DNA of 20,231 bases from Vulcanimicrobiia bacterium (GTDB taxonomy: Bacteria; Eremiobacterota; Eremiobacteria; Baltobacterales; Baltobacteraceae): positions 1 to 20,231 of the forward strand of contig JAMXLG010000035.1 of the NCBI GenBank assembly GCA_024281135.1, given 5' to 3'. Made by a program: the position numbers and the translations under genes. The notes under the pieces were generated by a model. That model made no database searches. It had not been told where the DNA came from and saw only the letters and a list, made by a program, of their open reading frames with translations. Of this stretch, positions 1-6,733 are shown one piece after another; positions within the stretch are counted from its first letter, which is position 1; the number at the start of each line of letters is the position of its first letter.

Positions 1-1047
1 GGCATGACGATGTGGCGCGTTCCGATTTTCACTTGGGAGATCATCGCCACCGCGCTCCTGATTCTCATCGCGTTTCCCTCGCTCACCGCCGTCCTCTTGA
101 TGGTCCTCATCGACCGGCATCTCGGTGGGCATTTCTTCGATGCCGCGTACGGCGGCAATGCGATCCTTTATCAGCACTTGTTCTGGTTTTTCGGGCACCC
201 GGAAGTCTACGTCATGATCCTGCCGTACTTCGGGATCGTCACAGAAGTCATCGCGACGTTCTCGCATAAACCAGTATACGGCTACGTCGGACTCGTAATC
301 GCCGCGTTTGCTATTGCGGGCCTCTCGATCGGCGTTTGGGCTCACCACATGTTCACCACGGGCGCTGTGAGCAATCCGTTCTTCGCCGGAGTGTCGTTCC
401 TGATTGCCGTTCCGACCGGAGTAAAGTTCGTGAATTGGATCGGCACGATGTGGAAGGGCTCGCTCGAGTTTACGACAGCGATGCTGTTCTCGCTGGGCTT
501 TCTGTTCAATTTCTTGCTCGGCGGCATTACGGGCGTGATCGTCGCTTCGCCGCCGATCGATTATCAGGTGCACGGTTCCTATTTCATCGTGCATCACTTT
601 CACTACGTGCTCGGCGGCGGCAGCATGTTCGCGTTGTTCTCCGCACTCTTCTTTTGGTTCCCAAAGATTTTCGGCGTGCGGTTGAACGAGGCGCTCGGCA
701 AATGGTTCTTCTGGTTGATGTTCGTCGGATTCAACCTCACGTTCTTACCAATGGCGTTGATGGGTGTCGAGGGCATGGCACGCCGAGTGTACACCTATCC
801 TAACATCGAGCATCTCGCGCTACTCAACGGACTCGCGAGCGCAGGCGGAGCGATCATGGCAATCGCCGTGCTGCTCTTCTTCATCAATGTGTTCGTCTCG
901 GCGTTCGCGCGCATCCCCGTGCCGGCAAACCCCTGGGGCGGCTACTCGCTCGAATGGGCGACGCCCTCGCCGCCACCGGAGCATAACTTCGAAACGCTTC
1001 CGCCGATCACGAGCCGCCGTCCCGCATGGGATATGACACGCACGTGA
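1..1047 (+). CDS. ctaD: Cytochrome c oxidase subunit I, C-terminal part (5' end outside window)
   Basis: Catalytic subunit of the haem-copper terminal oxidase, which reduces O2 to water in the cytoplasmic membrane and pumps protons. The reading frame is open from base 1, so the gene starts upstream of the window. Numbering from the Met at base 4, the sequence shows FGHPEVY (CuB ligand H65, proton-channel E67, cross-link Tyr Y69), the CuB pair H114-H115 in AHHMFTTG, a K-channel VPTGVK (T138, K141), and HHFHYV carrying the haem ligands H198 and H200. The GHPEVY glutamate and the K-channel lysine place it in the A1 (mitochondrial-like) oxidases. Many hydrophobic helices follow, and a MARRVYTYP segment matches the usual family signature. 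Oddly, the motif before the haem ligands reads HGSY where HDTY is usual, so the Asp of the Mg/Mn site is replaced by Gly. The 3' end overlaps the next gene, indicating a cox operon. Confidence 0.96.
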   Translation, partial: GMTMWRVPIFTWEIIATALLILIAFPSLTAVLLMVLIDRHLGGHFFDAAYGGNAILYQHLFWFFGHPEVYVMILPYFGIVTEVIATFSHKPVYGYVGLVIAAFAIAGLSIGVWAHHMFTTGAVSNPFFAGVSFLIAVPTGVKFVNWIGTMWKGSLEFTTAMLFSLGFLFNFLLGGITGVIVASPPIDYQVHGSYFIVHHFHYVLGGGSMFALFSALFFWFPKIFGVRLNEALGKWFFWLMFVGFNLTFLPMALMGVEGMARRVYTYPNIEHLALLNGLASAGGAIMAIAVLLFFINVFVSAFARIPVPANPWGGYSLEWATPSPPPEHNFETLPPITSRRPAWDMTRT

Positions 1048-1430
1048 AAACCTTTGTCGGCCTCTTCTTGAGTTCAACAGCGTTCGGTGCCGCAATCGGC
1101 ATCGCGTATTTTTTCATCGCACATGAAGAAGCGACGGGTACGATGTTGCTCGGAATCATGACGGGAGCGCTCGCGTTCGCCGCGATGTACGCGGTCGTCG
1201 CGGAACGAAATGCGGACCTCGACGGGGATGTCGAAGAGCTGAAACCGCGTGAGACTGCAGGCGAAGACATGGGCATTTACACGTTGCACAGTACCTACCC
1301 GATTCTCGTTGCGCTTTCGGCGCTATTCTTTCTCTTGGGGCTCCTCTACTCGCCGTTGCTGGCGCTAATCTCAATCATCGCACTTCTTCTCTGCCTTTGG
1401 CGCCTCGGGGCGGAAAGCGCCCGAATCTAG
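1044..1430 (+). CDS. Small cytochrome c oxidase subunit IV-like (CtaF-type) membrane protein
   Basis: Probably a small structural subunit of the oxidase encoded just upstream. The protein is about 128 aa. It has two hydrophobic helices in the N-terminal half (roughly residues 1-22 and 32-55), a charged loop rich in Glu/Asp, a short segment GIYTLHSTYP, and two more hydrophobic helices at the C-terminus. This loop-plus-helices arrangement resembles the actinobacterial-type subunit IV (CtaF). I chose GTG at 1044 because it overlaps the subunit I stop codon as GTGA, the classic translational-coupling geometry. An ATG at 1026 in the same frame would add six residues (MGYDTH) and is possible. Assignment rests on topology and on position directly after subunit I, not on catalytic residues. 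Confidence 0.7.
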   Translation: MKTFVGLFLSSTAFGAAIGIAYFFIAHEEATGTMLLGIMTGALAFAAMYAVVAERNADLDGDVEELKPRETAGEDMGIYTLHSTYPILVALSALFFLLGLLYSPLLALISIIALLLCLWRLGAESARI

Positions 1431-1441
1431 CAACCTTCGGT

Positions 1442-1447
1442 TATAAT
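1442..1447 (+). promoter_or_regulatory. Consensus -10 box (TATAAT) directly before the redoxin start
   Basis: A perfect TATAAT ends six bases before the ATG at 1454, and no Shine-Dalgarno sequence is visible. Transcription from this box would start at about the A of the ATG, so a leaderless mRNA is likely. No convincing -35 hexamer is seen about 17 bases upstream. The box lies only 11 bases after the subunit IV stop, so the redoxin could be transcribed both from here and by readthrough. Confidence 0.5.
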
Positions 1448-1453
1448 GGCCCC

Positions 1454-1966
1454 ATGCAAACGAGGGTTCCGTCTGTCGTCGAAGCTTTGAATATTCCGCG
1501 GCCTGCGCTCGTCGTTTGGCTGCGCCACGTCGGTTGAACGTTTTTTCCTGAACCGTTCGCGCAGTTGCGCGAGCTCGAGGAAGAGTTCGAACGCGAAGGT
1601 ATTGCTGTGCGCTTCGTCGTGATCGGTGACTACGAAAAAGTGCGCCATTACTGCGATCAGTACGGCATGACTTCACGCTGCATTCCCGACCCATCGAAAG
1701 AAACGTATGCAGCGATGGGGTTCGGTAAGTACAACATGCTCAAGCTCTTCACCGACCCGGCGCTCAAAGTACGTCGTAAAGAGAATCATGCCGCCGGCTT
1801 TCACCAGAATTGGGCCGCGACGCGTTTGGGAGATAGCGCGCAGCTTCCCGGCGCGGCCATTATCGACCGTGACGGAAGATTAGCATGGCGCCACGCGGGC
1901 GAGCATCCCGGCGATCTTCCGCCGATGAACGAGATGCTCGAAATCGCTCGCGCCACCACGACCTAA
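1454..1966 (+). CDS. SelL/peroxiredoxin-like selenoprotein (TGA at 1535-1537 read as selenocysteine)
   Basis: Thioredoxin-fold redox protein of the AhpC/TSA, SelL-related group, 170 aa if the in-frame TGA is decoded. The frame from ATG 1454 reads MQTRVPSVVEALNIPRPALV, then VWLRHVG, then TGA (residue 28), then TFFPEPFAQLREL and onward to TAA at 1964. The TGA falls exactly where Cys-containing relatives have the catalytic Cys of RHxGCxFC. The protein continues in register on both sides, with later family features FVVIGDYEKVRHYCDQYG, PDPSKETYAAMGFG and LPGAAIIDRDGRLAWRH. A SECIS-like hairpin begins five bases after the TGA. The second Cys of the usual CxxC is Phe (U28-T-F-F31), so any resolving thiol must lie elsewhere, such as the Cys in RHYCDQ or SRCIPD, or come from a partner. 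Neighbours are oxidase genes upstream and a convergent DUF4239 gene that starts its stop codon at the next base. Alternatives are a nonsense-mutated pseudogene or a start at TTG 1565, but the latter would delete the active site. Confidence 0.82.
1542..1585 (+). promoter_or_regulatory. Putative bacterial SECIS element
   Basis: Two-part hairpin immediately downstream of the in-frame TGA (1535-1537). The outer stem pairs 1542-1549 with 1578-1585, eight pairs including two G-U. After a small internal loop, an inner stem pairs 1555-1562 with 1567-1574, eight pairs with one U-G, GC-rich near the tip. It is capped by the tetraloop AGUU (1563-1566). The loop begins 25 bases after the TGA and has G at its second position. 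Both agree with the known bacterial pattern in which SelB binds a hairpin 16-37 nt after UGA with a G among the first two loop bases. The pairing was worked out by hand, and no energy was computed. Confidence 0.72.
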
Positions 1967-2896
1967 CTACATCCGCATCGCCGGCTGCCAACCGGCTTGC
2001 ATTAAGTGAATGTGGTCGATCGCGGCAATCCAACGGCTCGGTTCAATACGCATATCGGTTCGGAACGGAAACTGCAACTCGAACAACAAGACAAGCGTCG
2101 ACGTAATGACGATCGCAACCGACGCCGTCATTAACACATGCACGCGCCGGTTCACGAGTCCGAAGATCCAGCAGAAGCAAATGATACAAGTCCCGCCGAG
2201 GGCCAACACGAGCCATTCAAACCCCGCGATCCCGCTGTCGTTCTCGGCGAGCCGGCGCTGACGCAGGTCATGTAATGCGCTCAGCTCTTGGATCGTTGCC
2301 GTCTGCGCGTTCGATTGCATCAGATTATTGGGTTTGAACAGTCCGACGGTCGACATCGCATCCATCACGATGTAGTCCGCTTTCCGCTCGTATCCGCCGG
2401 TGCGCATGGCGGTCCACTCTTCACCGGCCATGAGATCCGCGTAGTTGAGAATATCCGTGCGGACGCGGCGGCTTTGTTCGCGCGGCAGTCCCATCGTCAC
2501 ATGCCAGATATCCGCGGCTGCCGCCGATTCGAGTGCGACGAGTTGCCGCGCATCAGCAAAATGCTGCCACGCGACAACGGTGAGAAATCCGAGAAGCACG
2601 GAGTAGAGCGTGCCGGTAACCGCGATGATGAATCCGCCGACTTCATTGTGCTGCACGAAGTTGCGTTCGGGAAAGCGTTGATGCAGCAGCAATTGTCCTG
2701 CGCACGTGAGCGTGACGACGAGGGCGAGCGCAACCACCAGTATCAAGATCGCCGGCGCTTCAATCACGGCGTCTCGCCGCACGTTCCACAGTACGTCGAT
2801 CGCAAGACAACCCGCGAGTGAGGCTGCGACGAGAAACTTCGGCAGTTGCGAAGGTGCCGCAACCTTGAGGGGAATGACCGAGGCGCGAAGGATCAC
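1967..2896 (-). CDS. DUF4239-like multi-pass membrane protein
   Basis: Integral membrane protein of unknown function, 309 aa from the chosen GTG start. Hydrophobic segments are visible at about residues 20-37, 47-71 and 88-110, with two more near the C-terminus (around FEWLVLALGGTCIICFCW and VLMTASVAIVITSTLVLLFE). The block NEVGGFIIAVTGTLYSVLLG, followed by a W..F..A....ALE pattern, matches what I know of DUF4239 (bestrophin-like) proteins. The central soluble part is charged. The GTG at 2896 overlaps the stop of a 39-aa upstream ORF as GTGA. An in-frame GTG at 2956 would add 20 residues but lacks a ribosome site. The stop codon (1967-1969) abuts the stop of the convergent redoxin with no bases between. 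Confidence 0.7.
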   Translation of the reverse strand: MILRASVIPLKVAAPSQLPKFLVAASLAGCLAIDVLWNVRRDAVIEAPAILILVVALALVVTLTCAGQLLLHQRFPERNFVQHNEVGGFIIAVTGTLYSVLLGFLTVVAWQHFADARQLVALESAAAADIWHVTMGLPREQSRRVRTDILNYADLMAGEEWTAMRTGGYERKADYIVMDAMSTVGLFKPNNLMQSNAQTATIQELSALHDLRQRRLAENDSGIAGFEWLVLALGGTCIICFCWIFGLVNRRVHVLMTASVAIVITSTLVLLFELQFPFRTDMRIEPSRWIAAIDHIHLMQAGWQPAMRM

Positions 2897-3012
2897 AGCT
2901 TCGGCCCCCAGCCGGAGAAGGGCTGCGAATCCGCACGACGCGGACGGATGATACACGCTTGACGATCGTCGTTGGAAATGATGAGCGAAACGATTTTCGG
3001 GCGGGCAAGCAC
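2893..3012 (-). CDS. Possible 39-aa leader ORF coupled to the DUF4239 gene
   Basis: A short frame starts at GTG 3010-3012 and ends in TGA at 2893-2895. The start is preceded by AAAGGA with a seven-base spacer, the best ribosome site upstream of the membrane-protein gene. The stop overlaps the downstream GTG as GTGA, the geometry of translational coupling. The peptide begins VLARPKIVSLIISNDDRQAC and is basic in its second half (IIRPRRADSQPFSGW). I recognise no family. It may be a regulatory leader peptide, a small protein, or only a chance frame carrying the ribosome site. Confidence 0.35.
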   Translation of the reverse strand: MLARPKIVSLIISNDDRQACIIRPRRADSQPFSGWGPKL

Positions 3013-3110
3013 GGAGGTATCCTTTCGTGTTTAGGAGATGGCCACATCGGCCTCACCAATCATGCCGTTGCGCCGCGACCGCGAACACCGATATCCGCAT
3101 AAGATAGCCG

Positions 3111-3116
3111 TATAAT
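3111..3116 (+). promoter_or_regulatory. Consensus -10 box (TATAAT) before the XRE-NTPase gene
   Basis: A perfect TATAAT lies 11 bases before the ATG at 3128. Initiation about seven bases downstream would give a 5' leader of only about five bases, too short to keep the GAGG at 3118-3121 as a full ribosome site. No good -35 hexamer is visible. The stretch from 3013 to 3127 otherwise holds the divergent upstream region of the minus-strand ORFs, with no further gene seen. Confidence 0.45.
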
Positions 3117-3127
3117 TGAGGTTGGCT

Positions 3128-5554
3128 ATGCCAGCATCTACGAAGAGCCGTTCGGAATTCGGCACGCTGCTGCGGCAGTATCGCGTTGAGGCGGGACTCT
3201 CGCAAGAAAACCTCGCCGAGCGAGCGTCCATGAGCGTCGACGGAATCAGCGCACTCGAACGAGGAACCAACCAAGCGCCGCAACGCGAAACGCTCGCGCT
3301 GCTCGTACGAGCGCTCGGCCTCGACGATGACCGTCAGCGCACGCTGGAGTCGGTCGCCGTTCGCACATCTCGTCCCCGCCGCCGCGCGATACTCGTTGCG
3401 CACCCCCAAAACTTGCCGAAAATTGCGACTTGCCTCTATGGGCGCGAACGCGATATCGAAGCGATACAGGGTCTTGTCGCGTCGGCACAATTGGTAACGC
3501 TCACCGGTGCCGGTGGCGTCGGCAAAACGCGCCTCGCACTCGCGGCCGCGCAGTCGCTGCTTCCAACGTTCACTGACGGCGTTTGGTTCGCCGATTTTGC
3601 CCCAATTGACGACGAGCAGCTCATTCCGGCGGTGATTGCACGAATCTTCAACCTCAGCGAATCTCTCGATTGTTCGGTTCTCGATGCGCTCGCTCGCGTG
3701 CTGCACGATAAGCATACGTTGCTCGTTCTCGACAACTGCGAGCACTTCGCAAAGCGGATCAAAGAGCTCGCCGAGCGCATACTGAGCGCGAGTAACCACG
3801 TGCACATGCTCGCTACGAGCCGCCAACCGCTGCGAGTTGACGGCGAACGCATGTATCGCGTCGCGCCGCTCGAGCGCGATGCAGCGTTCGCGTTGTGCGT
3901 CGAGCGCGCACAACACGTCTCCGATACGTTCACGCTTTCGAACGAAAACCGCGAAGCCGTCGAACGAATCGTGCACAGGCTCGACGGCATTCCGCTCGCC
4001 ATCGAGCTCGCAGCCGCGCGCCTGCGTGTATTGACGCCGGTCGAGCTCGAAGAGCGGCTTTCGGAACGGTTTCGCGTACTCGCCGATCCGTCAAAAGGGG
4101 TGCTGCCGCGCCATCAAACGATGCGCGCGACACTCGATTGGAGTTACGAATCTCTGGAGCCGCTAGAACAACTCCTTTTCCGCCGGCTTGCGGTCTTTCC
4201 GGCGAGTTTTTCTCTCGATGCGGTAAACCGCGTCTGTACGGACGAGCGGATCGACGAATGGAACGTCATCGATGCGCTTGGATCGCTTGTTGATAAATCT
4301 TTGGTGACGCGCACCGTGGCGGGCGGCGCGCAGCGGTACAGGCTTCTCGAGAACATGCGCGCATACGCGAATGAAAAGGCTGCCGCGCAAGGGCCGAGCG
4401 ACTTGTTTCACGATCGTCACGCAGCATACTATGCCGCGCTCGCCGTGCGAGCCGAATCGGACCGCCGCCACGAAACGTCCACGGCCGCGTGGGCGCACGC
4501 GCTGGAGCCGGAGCTCGAGAATTTTCGCAGCGCGCTGCATTGGACGGTCGACGCGAGTCATGATTTCCCACTCGGCGCGCGGATGCTTTCGGCGCTGTAC
4601 TCGTTCTGGATGTTCGAGGGCCTTGCCATGGAAAGCGTGCGACGAACGCGGACAGCGCTCGAGGCCCGGGATAAACTTCCACCGGCCGCACTCGCGGCGA
4701 TGTTTCTGCTGCTTGCGAGGCTCTATCACGACTTTCCGATGACGTCGCAGCAGATGCTCGACGCCGCCTCACGAGCAGTCGCGTTATACGAAACGCTGGA
4801 TGAGGAGGGCGGCGCGGCGGCCTCGCTGCGCGAACTCGGCATCGCTCAAATGCGGCTGGGCTTGCTCGAAGAATCGCACGCATCGCTGCAGCGCGCACTC
4901 GAACTCGCCCACGCGGCCGGGGACGTTGAACTCGGCGGCCGCGTATCGGCGAGTCTCGCGTTTCTTCTGCGAGCTCAAGGGAAACCGCGCGAAGCGCGCT
5001 CAGAAATGCTGGAGGTTTTGAAAACCGTTCACGATAGCGGCGACGAACGGCTCGTGACGATTACCACGATGACCATAGGCGAGTTGGACTTCGAAATCGG
5101 AGACATCGGAGCAGCCGTCGAGCGTGCAAAAGCGATTCTCGCCAACCACGAAACGATGCGCAAAAACGCAGACTTGCGAGCAACCGAACAGGCCAATCTC
5201 GCAGCTTATCTGTTTGCTCTTGGGCGGCGCGATGAAGCACGCGCGACGGCGCTCGATGCGCTTGCGCACTCCAGATACCCGGCGATTCCGTTGCAACACT
5301 TCGCGGCAATCACCGCCATCGACGATCCGGTGCGCGCCGCCAAGTTGCTCGGCTACGTCGAGCGCGCGCACGAGGAGGCCGCGTTCACCAAAGAAACGCC
5401 GGAGCATTACACTTACGAGCGTCTCCTCGACGCCGTCGAAACCTTGCTCACACCCACCGAGGTCGAAGGCTACCGACGCGCCGGCTCGGCAATGACTGAA
5501 GATCAGGCGCGCAGGCTCGCTCTCGGAGGTACACATGCTCGACGTCATCCTTAA
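3128..5554 (+). CDS. XRE-family regulator with NB-ARC/AfsR-like NTPase and TPR domains
   Basis: Large cytoplasmic signal-transducing regulator of 808 aa. Residues 8-65 form an XRE helix-turn-helix (FGTLLRQYRVEAGLSQENLA, then SVDGISALERG). A STAND-type NTPase follows, with Walker A GAGGVGKT at 127-134, Walker B LLVLDN at 198-203, a sensor-like MLATSRQPL around 227-235, and the GIPLA motif at 287-291. The remaining roughly 400 residues are Ala-rich helical repeats that read as TPRs. The family usually senses a ligand or protein through the repeats and switches DNA binding through the NTPase, but the signal is unknown here. I chose ATG 3128, which has GAGG six bases upstream, over an in-frame TTG at 3116 that lies inside the -10 box. 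The 3' end overlaps the cupin gene by 20 bases, so the two are co-translated and may share a function. Confidence 0.88.
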   Translation: MPASTKSRSEFGTLLRQYRVEAGLSQENLAERASMSVDGISALERGTNQAPQRETLALLVRALGLDDDRQRTLESVAVRTSRPRRRAILVAHPQNLPKIATCLYGRERDIEAIQGLVASAQLVTLTGAGGVGKTRLALAAAQSLLPTFTDGVWFADFAPIDDEQLIPAVIARIFNLSESLDCSVLDALARVLHDKHTLLVLDNCEHFAKRIKELAERILSASNHVHMLATSRQPLRVDGERMYRVAPLERDAAFALCVERAQHVSDTFTLSNENREAVERIVHRLDGIPLAIELAAARLRVLTPVELEERLSERFRVLADPSKGVLPRHQTMRATLDWSYESLEPLEQLLFRRLAVFPASFSLDAVNRVCTDERIDEWNVIDALGSLVDKSLVTRTVAGGAQRYRLLENMRAYANEKAAAQGPSDLFHDRHAAYYAALAVRAESDRRHETSTAAWAHALEPELENFRSALHWTVDASHDFPLGARMLSALYSFWMFEGLAMESVRRTRTALEARDKLPPAALAAMFLLLARLYHDFPMTSQQMLDAASRAVALYETLDEEGGAAASLRELGIAQMRLGLLEESHASLQRALELAHAAGDVELGGRVSASLAFLLRAQGKPREARSEMLEVLKTVHDSGDERLVTITTMTIGELDFEIGDIGAAVERAKAILANHETMRKNADLRATEQANLAAYLFALGRRDEARATALDALAHSRYPAIPLQHFAAITAIDDPVRAAKLLGYVERAHEEAAFTKETPEHYTYERLLDAVETLLTPTEVEGYRRAGSAMTEDQARRLALGGTHARRHP

Positions 5555-5891
5555 GCGCTTCGATGAACCCGATGAAGTGCGCGAATTTCCCAAAGGCAAG
5601 TTCGAAGTCGTCACCGTCGGTGGCATGACGATCGGGCGCGCAACCTACGATCCCGGTTGGATCTGGTCGGAACACGTCGGCGCCGCGCTCGGTAAGGCGA
5701 GCTGCGACGTCGAGCACGTCGGTCTGGTCGTCTCAGGCTGCGCAACCGCTGAAATGGACGACGGTCGCGTCATCGAGATGAAGCCCGGCGACCTCTTCTA
5801 CATCGCACCGGGCCACAACAGCCGCGTGGTTGGCCACGAACCGTACGTCTCAATCCACTTCCAAGGCGTAACTGCTTACGCTTCCAAATAG
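5535..5891 (+). CDS. Small cupin-domain protein
   Basis: Single-domain cupin of 118 aa, probably cytoplasmic. The two cupin motifs are visible: motif 1 around residues 44-70 (WSEHVG, then VEHVGLVVSG) and motif 2 around 83-98 (KPGDLFYIAPGHNS). H47, H61 and H94 are candidate metal ligands. The enzyme or sensor role is unknown; proteins of this shape are often annotated only as cupin. The start is supported by a strong GGAGGT with a four-base spacer before ATG 5535. It overlaps the end of the XRE-NTPase gene by 20 bases, so it is likely translated from the same mRNA and could act as its ligand sensor. The last 16 bases overlap the 3' end of the convergent hydrolase gene. Confidence 0.85.
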   Translation: MLDVILKRFDEPDEVREFPKGKFEVVTVGGMTIGRATYDPGWIWSEHVGAALGKASCDVEHVGLVVSGCATAEMDDGRVIEMKPGDLFYIAPGHNSRVVGHEPYVSIHFQGVTAYASK

Positions 5892-6733
5892 GCTTTCATA
5901 CAGTACACGCTGCCGCCGGATTTCATAAACTCCCGCGTGTGCACCGGAACAACCGCGAACCCGCGTGAAGTAAGCGCGGCAGCCGTCTCGTCCGCACCTT
6001 CTTGAATCAACACGGTTCGGCCGAAGCACGCCGTTGCATTGCACGCAAAAAACTCCGTCGCTTCACGTTCGCTCACTTCGATCAGATCGGAAAAGCCGTC
6101 GCGCAGCGCCTCGATACTGCTTGCGCTAAAGGCCGGCGCATACATCAGAGCCGTACGTTCATCGATCGCGCAAAAACACGTATCGAGATGATAGAACCTC
6201 TCGGTCGCCAGTTCTAAGGTCACGACCCGCGCGTCAAACGCTTCTGCGATCGCCGCATGGGCGCGCGCGTCCGTACGCGGTCCCGCGCCCATCCAGAGCA
6301 ACGCGCGCCCTGGATGCCACACGGCGTCGCCGCCGCCTTCGAACCGCGCAATCGTCGAATCAAGCTCGACGACGCGATAGCCGTGCGAAGCGTACCATGC
6401 AGCATGCGCGCCGACTTCTCGCTGACGCGAGGGATAGCGCATCCGACTGAGTACGCAGATCCGTTCACCTCGCGCATTGCGCCCGCAGATCGCGGGGTTC
6501 GCCGTAAAGACCATGTCCTCACAACCCGGAACCGGATCGAGCACCTCGACGCGCATGCCTGCCGCTTCGAACCCAGCGCGTAACGCACTCCACTCTTGTG
6601 CTGCTTCCGCACCATCGATCCGTCCGACGTTCTTTTCCATGAATGGATTCTTGACGTCGATCACTGCGAAGAAGTCGGGCGGGGACATCAGCACACCCGT
6701 TGGGAGCGGCCGAGGGATGATATTTTGTCCCAT
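5876..6733 (-). CDS. Dimethylargininase/amidinotransferase-fold hydrolase (DDAH-like)
   Basis: Member of the guanidino-group-modifying superfamily, 285 aa, probably cytosolic. It likely hydrolyses arginine or a methylarginine-type substrate through a covalent Cys intermediate. Visible motifs are FTAN (76-79), FEGGGDAVW (131-139), GPRTDARAHA (151-160), FYHLDTCF (180-187, catalytic H182) and the C-terminal SGGSVYCMK with catalytic C278. Length and motif order fit DDAH-like enzymes rather than full-length ADI. The substrate could be dimethylarginine, arginine or another guanidine. ATG 6733 adds a 13-residue lead (MGQNII...) before the usual start of the fold at VLMSPPDFF. No ribosome site is seen, and the start codon lies inside an inverted repeat with a TATTTA box five bases upstream, suggesting a leaderless message. 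It is divergent from the dipeptide epimerase gene. Confidence 0.85.
   Translation of the reverse strand: MGQNIIPRPLPTGVLMSPPDFFAVIDVKNPFMEKNVGRIDGAEAAQEWSALRAGFEAAGMRVEVLDPVPGCEDMVFTANPAICGRNARGERICVLSRMRYPSRQREVGAHAAWYASHGYRVVELDSTIARFEGGGDAVWHPGRALLWMGAGPRTDARAHAAIAEAFDARVVTLELATERFYHLDTCFCAIDERTALMYAPAFSASSIEALRDGFSDLIEVSEREATEFFACNATACFGRTVLIQEGADETAAALTSRGFAVVPVHTREFMKSGGSVYCMKAYLEA

Noticed and set aside
1565..1966. Redoxin gene starting at TTG 1565
   Set aside because: This start lies inside the SECIS-like stem-loop and would remove the active-site region, whereas the frame upstream of the TGA clearly encodes the family's N-terminus.
1454..1966. Pseudogene by nonsense mutation
   Set aside because: A single TGA exactly at the catalytic Cys position followed by a well-placed two-stem hairpin is better explained by selenocysteine; all other codons are intact.
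2288..2821. 177-codon open frame on the plus strand
   Set aside because: It is antisense to the DUF4239 gene, has no recognisable protein features and is rich in His/Arg/Asp as expected for an opposite-strand shadow.
3128..3150. TGGC-TAT-GCCA palindrome at the XRE-NTPase start as another start-codon operator
   Set aside because: The stem is only four bases, expected by chance in GC-rich DNA, and does not match the other elements.
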